A DNA stretch of 5,327 bases, from the NCBI GenBank assembly GCA_016776705.1, contig JADHSW010000194.1, positions 1-5,327 of the forward strand, in the 5' to 3' direction. This stretch comes from Rhodospirillales bacterium. GTDB lineage: Bacteria > Pseudomonadota > Alphaproteobacteria > Rhodospirillales > JABHCV01. The translations under genes were made by a program, and so were the position numbers. The notes under the pieces were generated by a model that searched no databases, had not been told where the DNA came from, and saw only the letters and a program-made list of their open reading frames with translations. Positions 1 to 5,327 of this stretch are shown here, piece after piece (the first letter of the stretch is position 1; the number at the start of each line of letters is the position of its first letter).

Positions 1-2135
1 TGATGCTGGCTGCCGAAGGGCCAAAAAAACTGGTTGGCGTCGCTTCAGTCTGTGCGCCGCAGAACTATCGAAATCGCACACTGGTGTTCGTGCCGCTGGT
101 CCATGGCCTGAATAAATTATCAGAATGGCTGCCGTCGTTCGAAGGGGTCATGCCGTTCCGGGAAAACGAGTCCGAACACCCAGACATCAACTACCGCAAT
201 ATACCCGTTCACGGGCTTTATCAGCTTCGATCCATGACATCTGATTTGCCGGATCATTTACCGGAAATCGAAATTCCGACGTTGATTATCCAGGGCGATA
301 ACGACCCCGTCGTCGATCCCGACAGCGCCAATCAAATATTCAAGAAACTGACGACAAGGGACAAGGCCCTGCACTGGATTGCCGCAAATCGCCACGGCAT
401 CCTAAATGAAAATATCGGCGATACCTGTAACTTGCTAACAGATTTTATTGCCCGTGTTGACCTTGAAACTGACGCATGGACCCGCCACAACCCACCGCCC
501 AATCCGACAGCCCGTCCTGTTCATCTGATCCTGGATGAAGCTGCGGCGCGCTGGCCTGAACGAGCGTGCCTGGACTTTATGGGGCAGGTCAGCAGTTACG
601 CGGAAATTGCGGACAAGGTTATGCGGGCGGCCAGGGGTTTTCAAAATTTGGGTGTTGGCAAGGGCGACCGGGTTGGTCTCTGCCTGCCCAACTGCCCCTA
701 CCATGTCATCAGTTACTTTGCCGCCATGAAAATCGGGGCAACGGTGGTCAATTTCAATCCGTTGTACACCCAGCAGGAAATTCGCGACCAGATAATCGAC
801 AGCGGCACCATTGTCATGGTGACACTTAATCTGAAAAGCATCTATCCGAAAGTCGAAGCGGCCCTTCAGGGCACACCACTTCGTACCATTGTCGTCAGTT
901 CGCTCAGTGATGCCCTGCCAGCGATCAAGGGGTTGTTGTTCAACACATTGAAAAGAAGCCAAATCGCGGAGATAAGCCAGGATGTACGGATTATCCCGTT
1001 TGAAAAACTGGTTTCCCAGAAGGGACGCCCGGAACCCGTCAAGATTGATCCTGTTCATGATATCGCCCTGCTGCAATATACCGGCGGCACCACCGGCATC
1101 CCCAAGGGTGCGATGCTGACTCACGCCAATATCACCGCCAATATCGAACAAGTGCAGTTGTGGCTGGGTGAAACCGATCCACGGGGCGAGCGCATCCTTT
1201 GTACCATTCCATTTTTCCATGTCTTCGCCATGACTGCTGCGATGAACCTGGGGCTTGCCATCGGTGCGGAGCTGATCCTGCTGCCGCGCTTCGATCTTGT
1301 TGACGTGCTGAAAACCATAGACACAAAACACCCGACCCTGTTCCCGGCGGTGCCGACCATTTTTAACGCGATCAACGGTTTTGAGGGGCTGGCGCGTTAT
1401 GATTTGTCGTCCATTCGGTTCTGCATTTCCGGCGGGGCATCGCTGCCGGTTAATGTTAAATCAAGATTTGAGGATTTGACCGGATGTGTTGTCGTCGAAG
1501 GATACGGCATGACAGAAGCATCGCCAGTGGTTTCGTGTAATCCGCCCGATGCCCAAAACAAAATGCTTTCCATAGGCCTGCCCCTGCCCTGGACCGAAAT
1601 TGAAATCCGCAGTTTCCACAGCCCTGACACTGTCGTGCCTGTCGGCGAGCGGGGCCAGCTAGTGATCAGGGGACCGCAGGTTATGGCCGGATACTGGAAC
1701 AGGCCGGAAGAAACAGCGAAGACGTTGCGCGAAGGGTGGCTGTTTAGCGGTGATGTCGGATATGTCGATGAAGACGGATACCTGTTCCTGACGGACCGTT
1801 TGAATGACGTCATCATCTGTTCAGGATTTAACGTCTATCCCCGTGTTATTGAAGACGCGTTTTACAAGCACCCGGATGTGGACGAAGTCACGGTCATCGG
1901 CATTCCCGACCCGTATCGCGGTGAAACGCCAAAAGCCTTCGTTAAACTGAAACCTGGAGCACATGTCAGCGAAGACGAACTTTTCGCCTTTGCCGAACAG
2001 TACCTGAATCCGATCGAGCGTCCCGGCGAAATCGAATTCCGCGATGAATTGCCAAAAACAATGATCGGAAAATTATCAAAAAAGGAACTGGTTTTAGAGC
2101 AGGCGGCGAAGATGGGGGACCTCCAGCATGGATAA
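1..2135 (+). CDS. Alpha/beta hydrolase-acyl-CoA ligase fusion (5'-truncated by window)
   Basis: Two enzymes lie in one reading frame. Residues are numbered from the ATG at 3, which is probably internal: the preceding codon (xTG) cannot be a stop, and the protein starts mid-fold. Residues 1-155 are the C-terminal half of an esterase/lipase-type alpha/beta hydrolase, with a cap-like segment (about 20-85), a probable catalytic Asp101 in GDNDPVVD and a probable catalytic His131 in NRHGIL. The nucleophile Ser (GxSxG) would lie upstream of the window. Residues about 165-705 form a complete ANL-superfamily acyl-CoA ligase: ATP-binding loop YTGGTTGIPKG (359-369), GYGMTEASP (500-508), SGDVGYVDEDGY (582-593), hinge region DRLNDVIICSGFNVYP (598-613) and C-terminal LPKTMIGK with likely catalytic Lys690. 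It should make acyl-CoA from a carboxylate, ATP and CoA in the cytoplasm. FadD-like motifs and the beta-oxidation neighbours suggest a medium/long-chain or related acid, but chain length cannot be read from sequence. No plausible internal start with a ribosome site precedes the ligase part, so the fusion looks genuine. The stop overlaps the MerR start by 8 bases. Confidence 0.93.
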   Translation, partial: MLAAEGPKKLVGVASVCAPQNYRNRTLVFVPLVHGLNKLSEWLPSFEGVMPFRENESEHPDINYRNIPVHGLYQLRSMTSDLPDHLPEIEIPTLIIQGDNDPVVDPDSANQIFKKLTTRDKALHWIAANRHGILNENIGDTCNLLTDFIARVDLETDAWTRHNPPPNPTARPVHLILDEAAARWPERACLDFMGQVSSYAEIADKVMRAARGFQNLGVGKGDRVGLCLPNCPYHVISYFAAMKIGATVVNFNPLYTQQEIRDQIIDSGTIVMVTLNLKSIYPKVEAALQGTPLRTIVVSSLSDALPAIKGLLFNTLKRSQIAEISQDVRIIPFEKLVSQKGRPEPVKIDPVHDIALLQYTGGTTGIPKGAMLTHANITANIEQVQLWLGETDPRGERILCTIPFFHVFAMTAAMNLGLAIGAELILLPRFDLVDVLKTIDTKHPTLFPAVPTIFNAINGFEGLARYDLSSIRFCISGGASLPVNVKSRFEDLTGCVVVEGYGMTEASPVVSCNPPDAQNKMLSIGLPLPWTEIEIRSFHSPDTVVPVGERGQLVIRGPQVMAGYWNRPEETAKTLREGWLFSGDVGYVDEDGYLFLTDRLNDVIICSGFNVYPRVIEDAFYKHPDVDEVTVIGIPDPYRGETPKAFVKLKPGAHVSEDELFAFAEQYLNPIERPGEIEFRDELPKTMIGKLSKKELVLEQAAKMGDLQHG
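2114..2119 (+). promoter_or_regulatory. Ribosome binding site of the MerR-family gene
   Basis: GGGGGA lies 8 bases before the ATG at 2128, inside the end of the ligase coding sequence. It supports this start, and therefore the 8-base overlap. It is only a partial match to AGGAGG, so initiation may depend partly on ribosomes finishing the upstream gene. Confidence 0.55.
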
Positions 2136-2466
2136 GTTTCTCTCGGTCGACGAATTGGCAACTGCAGGAAACACAACAACCCGTACCGTACGCCTCTATA
2201 TCGATAAAGGGCTCCTGGCGCCGATGCGCATTGGTCGAACATATTGTTTTCCCGAAAACGCCAAGGCAACCCTGAAAGATATCAAGCGCGCCAAGCGGCT
2301 GGGGTTCAGCCTTGATGAAATCAAGGCCTTCCATGACGACCACAATGTCGCCGTCATTAAAGTCGCAATCAAGCGCATTGAAGAATTGATCAACGACGGC
2401 GAGGATGAAGTGAGGCAACTTCGCCATCGGCTCGCCCAACGCACTGATAAGGAGAAAGCATCATGA
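2128..2466 (+). CDS. MerR-family transcriptional regulator
   Basis: A complete small regulator of 112 residues. The N-terminus is a typical MerR winged helix-turn-helix: LSVDELA (5-11) begins the first helix, RTVRLYIDKGLL (19-30) is close to the family signature TxRxYxxxGLL, and a wing with R37 and Y39 follows. A second helical pair (LKDIKRAKRLGFSLDEIKAF, 49-68) matches the conserved RLGFSLxEI pattern. Residues about 74-105 are charged and helical, consistent with the antiparallel coiled coil used for dimerisation. There is no separate effector domain and only one cysteine (Cys40), so metal sensing like that of MerR, ZntR or CueR is unlikely. Proteobacterial MerR members such as LiuR control acyl-CoA or branched-chain amino acid catabolism. 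By analogy and by position between two catabolic genes, this one probably regulates its own operon in response to an acyl-CoA or related metabolite, but that is inference. It overlaps the ligase by 8 bases and the thiolase by 4 (ATGA). Confidence 0.93.
   Translation: MDKFLSVDELATAGNTTTRTVRLYIDKGLLAPMRIGRTYCFPENAKATLKDIKRAKRLGFSLDEIKAFHDDHNVAVIKVAIKRIEELINDGEDEVRQLRHRLAQRTDKEKAS
2448..2454 (+). promoter_or_regulatory. Ribosome binding site of the thiolase gene
   Basis: TAAGGAG is a near-ideal Shine-Dalgarno sequence 8 bases before the ATG at 2463, lying within the last codons of the MerR gene. It is the strongest ribosome site in the window and fixes the thiolase start at the ATGA overlap. 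Confidence 0.8.
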
Positions 2467-3599
2467 AACCCGTCGTCATCGCCGCTTACGTCCGCTCCCC
2501 CTTTGCCCCTGCTTACAAGGGGGAACTGGCCCGGGTTCGCCCTGATGAGATGGCCGCACAGGTCATTCGTCAGTTGATGGAACGCACGGGAATTGACGGC
2601 GAGGCGGTTGAAGACCTGATCGTCGGCTGCGCCTTTCCCGAAGGTGAACAGGGCTTCAATATGGCCCGCCTCATCGGTTTTCTGGCCGACCTGCCGCTCA
2701 GCGTCGGCGGTGTGACGGTTAACCGCTTTTGCGGGTCATCCATGCAGGCGATCCATATGGCCGCAGGGGCCATGCAAATGGACGCCGGTGAAGCTTATAT
2801 TTGCGCCGGTGTCGAATCCATGTCGCGCATTCCCATGACCGGGTTCAACCCGATGCCACACCCGGGCCTTTATGAACGCTTTCCCGCCGCCTATATGGGA
2901 ATGGGGGAAACGGCGGAAAACGTAGCTGAAAAGTATGACCTTAGCCGGAAACAACAGGACGCCTTCGCAGCCGAAAGCCAGCACAAGGCCGCCGAAGCGC
3001 AGAAGACCGGACGGTTGAGCGATGAAATAGTACCAATCACTTCGCAGGCCGCCCAGATTTCGAGCGATGGCTGCATCCGCGGGGAATCGACGGCGGAGTC
3101 CCTGGCAGAACTGAAACCGGCTTTTAGCGAAACCGGTACGGTGACGGCCGGAACCTCTTCGCCTCTGACCGACGGAGCCGCAGCCGTGCTGGTGACCACC
3201 GAGGACTTCGCCCTGAAGAACGCACTGGAGCCACTGGCCCGCATCAAGTCTTTCGCTGTCGCTGGATGTAAACCGGAAATCATGGGCATTGGCCCGGTGG
3301 GATCGTCAAGGAAGGCCCTCAAGAGGGCGGGAATTACGGTCGATGATCTGGATGTTATCGAACTGAACGAAGCTTTCGCCAGCCAGTCGCTGGCGTCGAT
3401 CCACGATCTGCAATTGGATGTTGCGAAAATCAACATTGACGGTGGCGCGATCGCCTTGGGCCATCCCCTTGGCGCCACGGGTGCGCGGATCACCGGCAAG
3501 GCGGCGCAGATACTTAAACGCCAGGGCGGTCGTTACGCGCTGGCCACCCAGTGCATCGGCGGTGGTCAAGGCATCGCCACGGTGCTGGAGTCCGTCTGA
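2463..3599 (+). CDS. Acetyl-CoA C-acyltransferase (3-ketoacyl-CoA thiolase, FadA-like)
   Basis: A complete thiolase of 378 residues, slightly shorter than the usual 390-400. It should cleave 3-ketoacyl-CoA with CoA to acetyl-CoA plus an acyl-CoA two carbons shorter, the last step of a beta-oxidation cycle, in the cytoplasm. All catalytic elements are present: nucleophile Cys90 in VNRFCGSSMQ, NEAF (302-305), His334 in GGAIALGHPLGATGAR (327-342) and Cys364 in TQCIGGGQG. The GTVTAGTSSPLTDGAA segment (225-240) is also typical. The N-terminal pattern RPDEMAA...GCAFPEGEQGFNMAR and the MGMGETAENVA segment (145-155) resemble degradative FadA-type thiolases more than the biosynthetic PhaA/AtoB type, and the FadN-like neighbour agrees. 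The slightly short length seems to come from a compact stretch around residues 190-210 and does not remove any active-site motif. The start is set by a strong ribosome site; the stop shares one base with the next start (TGATG). Exact chain-length preference is unknown. Confidence 0.95.
   Translation: MKPVVIAAYVRSPFAPAYKGELARVRPDEMAAQVIRQLMERTGIDGEAVEDLIVGCAFPEGEQGFNMARLIGFLADLPLSVGGVTVNRFCGSSMQAIHMAAGAMQMDAGEAYICAGVESMSRIPMTGFNPMPHPGLYERFPAAYMGMGETAENVAEKYDLSRKQQDAFAAESQHKAAEAQKTGRLSDEIVPITSQAAQISSDGCIRGESTAESLAELKPAFSETGTVTAGTSSPLTDGAAAVLVTTEDFALKNALEPLARIKSFAVAGCKPEIMGIGPVGSSRKALKRAGITVDDLDVIELNEAFASQSLASIHDLQLDVAKINIDGGAIALGHPLGATGARITGKAAQILKRQGGRYALATQCIGGGQGIATVLESV
3587..3590 (+). promoter_or_regulatory. 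Ribosome binding site of the dehydrogenase/hydratase gene
   Basis: GGAG ends 8 bases before the ATG at 3599, inside the final codons of the thiolase. It supports a start at the TGATG stop/start junction and hence translational coupling. Confidence 0.55.
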
Positions 3600-5327
3600 T
3601 GAGCGGTATTGAAAAAATATGCGTCATCGGCGCCGGGGTCATGGGTGCGGGCATCGCCGCACAGGCGGCCAATGCGGGGGTGGATGTGGTGCTGCTTGAT
3701 GTCATGGCGGACGCATCGCGAAGCGCCATTGCAAAAATGCTAAAGACCGATCCCGCGCCATTCATGCATGCGAAAATAGCCAGACGGATCACCCCCGGAA
3801 CGACGGGTGAAAATCTGGAACTTGTAAAAGACTGCGACTGGATCATCGAAGCGATCGTTGAAAGGCCGGACATCAAGCAGGAATTATACAAAACCCTCGC
3901 ACCATTGATGAAAGCCGACGCGGTTCTCAGTTCGAACACATCGACACTGCCGCTAAAGGTTCTCACAGAAGGCATGGATGGCGATCTGAGGCGACGTTTC
4001 CTGATTTCCCACTTTTTCAATCCGCCGCGCTATATGCGCCTGCTTGAAATAGTCAGTTCCGACGATACGGATGCAGATATCATCAAACGTATTACCACCT
4101 TCATCGACGAAGCCATGGGCAAGAGTGTGGTCGATGCCAGGGACACACCAGGCTTCATTGCCAACCGCATTGGCACCTTCTGGTTGCACGCCGCCGTTAC
4201 CGAGGCCATCAATCAAGGTATCGGAGTGGAAGAAGCCGACGCAGTTCTTGGGCGGCCAGCCGGAATTCCGAAAACCGGCATCTTCGGACTGCTCGATCTG
4301 GTTGGACTTGACTTGATGCCCCACGTTCTTGGTAGCTTCGAGGCATCGCTGGCGGCAGACGATCCATTTCATAAACTGGGTAAAGCACCGGACCTGTTGG
4401 GGAAAATGATTGCTGATGGGTACACCGGGCGCAAAGGCAAAGGCGGTTTCTATCGCCTGAACACGGCGGGCGGCGGCAAGATCAAGGAAGTCATTGATCT
4501 CAAAACCGGTGAGTACGGCCCGGCCCAGCGACCAAAACCATCTGCCCTTAAGGCGTCAAAAAAGGATGGTCTGCGAGGGTTGCTGGAACACGACAGCCGG
4601 GAAGCACGCTACGCCCGGACGGTGCTGCTGAAGACCCTTTCCTACGCCGCATTATTGGTGCCGGAAATTGCCGATAACCCGGACGCCGTCGATCGGGCCA
4701 TGCGCCTTGGATACAACTGGAAAACCGGACCGTTTGAATTAATCGATAAAATAGGGGCGGCCTGGCTGATCCGGGCACTAAAGGAACAGGGCGAGAAAAT
4801 TCCGCCCCTGCTTTCAGCGGTGACGTTGTCCGTTGGCAACAGGACCTTCTATCGCACCCAGAATGGGCAATTGCAGCACTTCACCGGTTCGGGCTATGAA
4901 GCCGTACAAAGGCCGGCCGGGGTTTTGCTTTTGCAAGACGTCAAGCGCAGCAGCCAACCCATCGCAAAAAACTTATCGGCCAGCTTGTGGGATATTGGCG
5001 ACGGTGTTGCCTGCCTTGAATTCACCTCAAAGATGAATTCCCTTGATCCATTCATCATGATGATGATCGACAAGGCGCTGAGGGAGCTTCCCGGTCGCGG
5101 CTTCAAAGCCATGGTAATCCACAATGAAGGCAGCAATTTTTCCGTCGGCGCCAATATCGCCATGCTTCTTTATGGGGCTAAACTGAGGCTATGGCCCTTC
5201 GTGCGCTGGGTCTTGAAACGCGGCCAGGACACTTTCCAGCGCATGCGCTTTTCCCCGTTCCCCGTTGTCGGCGCGCCTTCAGGAATGGCCCTTGGTGGAG
5301 GCTGCGAAGTGCTGCTCCATTGCGACG
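3599..5327 (+). CDS. 3-hydroxyacyl-CoA dehydrogenase/enoyl-CoA hydratase, FadN-like (3'-truncated by window)
   Basis: The frame is open from ATG 3599 to the window end (576 complete codons). It should catalyse enoyl-CoA hydration and NAD-dependent oxidation of 3-hydroxyacyl-CoA. Residues 1-185 are the NAD-binding domain: GAGVMGAG (11-18), Asp34 after the second strand, EAIVER (84-89), SNTST with likely catalytic Ser115, HFFNPP with likely catalytic His138, and Glu150. The C-terminal dehydrogenase domain follows: DTPGFIANR with Asn189, then GYTGRKGKGGFY (274-285). A second such unit spans about 335-395 (GYNWKTGPFE, 371-380). A crotonase/hydratase domain starts near 462, with oxyanion-hole segments NFSVGANI (513-520) and GMALGGGCE (562-570). 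Glu570 fits the first catalytic Glu; the second lies beyond the window. Dehydrogenase first and hydratase last is the FadN order (full length about 780-800 residues), opposite to FadB/FadJ. The start is supported by a GGAG site and shares one base with the thiolase stop. Pairing with a thiolase parallels the Bacillus fadNAE operon. Confidence 0.93.
   Translation, partial: MSGIEKICVIGAGVMGAGIAAQAANAGVDVVLLDVMADASRSAIAKMLKTDPAPFMHAKIARRITPGTTGENLELVKDCDWIIEAIVERPDIKQELYKTLAPLMKADAVLSSNTSTLPLKVLTEGMDGDLRRRFLISHFFNPPRYMRLLEIVSSDDTDADIIKRITTFIDEAMGKSVVDARDTPGFIANRIGTFWLHAAVTEAINQGIGVEEADAVLGRPAGIPKTGIFGLLDLVGLDLMPHVLGSFEASLAADDPFHKLGKAPDLLGKMIADGYTGRKGKGGFYRLNTAGGGKIKEVIDLKTGEYGPAQRPKPSALKASKKDGLRGLLEHDSREARYARTVLLKTLSYAALLVPEIADNPDAVDRAMRLGYNWKTGPFELIDKIGAAWLIRALKEQGEKIPPLLSAVTLSVGNRTFYRTQNGQLQHFTGSGYEAVQRPAGVLLLQDVKRSSQPIAKNLSASLWDIGDGVACLEFTSKMNSLDPFIMMMIDKALRELPGRGFKAMVIHNEGSNFSVGANIAMLLYGAKLRLWPFVRWVLKRGQDTFQRMRFSPFPVVGAPSGMALGGGCEVLLHCD

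Noticed and set aside
432..581. A separate start for the ligase, making two genes instead of a fusion
   Set aside because: The only in-frame candidates are a TTG at 432 (still inside the hydrolase) and an ATG at 579 (already inside the ligase domain). Neither has a ribosome site. The ATG at 476 is out of frame.
435..1331. Long open frame on the minus strand (298 codons) opposite the ligase, and several shorter minus-strand frames across the window
   Set aside because: They lie opposite strongly conserved coding sequence, show no recognisable domain, and are expected by chance in DNA of this composition.
1..2135. OleBC-type fusion (beta-lactone decarboxylase + beta-lactone synthetase) of olefin biosynthesis
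   Set aside because: OleBC also joins an alpha/beta hydrolase to an AMP-binding enzyme. Here, though, the hydrolase half looks like the esterase/lipase type rather than the haloalkane-dehalogenase type, there is no OleA or OleD neighbour, and the adjacent thiolase has the full Cys-His-Cys set of a degradative thiolase. Since the N-terminal half is unseen, this is disfavoured rather than disproved.
2463..3599. Biosynthetic acetoacetyl-CoA thiolase (PhaA/AtoB type)
   Set aside because: The catalytic residues are shared, but the N-terminal GCAFPEGEQGFNMAR-type segment and the beta-oxidation gene context favour a degradative FadA-like role. Sequence alone does not exclude short-chain activity.
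5056..5067. Short ATG-triplet run (three Met codons then Ile) as a possible repeat or internal start
   Set aside because: It lies in the conserved first helix of the hydratase domain, is too short to be a meaningful repeat, and has no ribosome site in front.
3599..5327. FadB/FadJ-type multifunctional enzyme
   Set aside because: FadB and FadJ start with the hydratase domain. This protein starts with the NAD-binding GAGVMGAG motif and has its crotonase domain at the C-terminal end.
1..5327. Search for tRNA/rRNA genes, CRISPR arrays, insertion sequences, terminators and promoter elements
   Set aside because: The window is almost entirely overlapping coding sequence. I saw no repeat arrays, terminal inverted repeats, hairpin plus T-run, or non-coding gap that could hold a promoter.

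Overview
This 5.3 kb window is a densely packed, single-direction piece of a bacterial fatty-acid (acyl-CoA) degradation operon. All four genes read on the + strand and both edges cut through a gene. By eye the GC content is in the mid-50s percent and similar across the window. The compact overlapping genes and the family types suggest a Gram-negative bacterium, perhaps an alphaproteobacterium. That assignment is inference only: there is no rRNA or other taxonomic marker here.

Layout: (1) 1-2135, the 3' part of a large gene encoding the C-terminal half of an alpha/beta hydrolase (esterase/lipase type) fused in frame to a complete acyl-CoA ligase of the AMP-binding (ANL) superfamily. (2) 2128-2466, a small MerR-family regulator. 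(3) 2463-3599, a complete 3-ketoacyl-CoA thiolase. (4) 3599 to beyond 5327, the 5' part of a bifunctional 3-hydroxyacyl-CoA dehydrogenase/enoyl-CoA hydratase with the dehydrogenase at the N-terminus, as in FadN and opposite to FadB. Junctions overlap by 8, 4 and 1 bases, each preceded by a purine-rich Shine-Dalgarno-like sequence, so the genes are very probably co-transcribed and translationally coupled. There is no intergenic DNA and hence no visible promoter, operator or terminator.

How they fit together: the hydrolase half could release a carboxylic acid from an ester, lactone or thioester. The ligase half would activate the acid to acyl-CoA. The FadN-like enzyme would hydrate the enoyl-CoA and oxidise the 3-hydroxyacyl-CoA, and the thiolase would cleave the 3-ketoacyl-CoA to acetyl-CoA and a shortened acyl-CoA. 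The acyl-CoA dehydrogenase needed for the first oxidation is not in the window. The MerR protein is the likely local regulator. The most notable items are the hydrolase-ligase fusion, which puts ester cleavage and CoA activation on one polypeptide, and substitutions in the ligase's A8 hinge motif. The rest looks like well-known beta-oxidation enzymology, and I see no evidence of a wholly new type of system.
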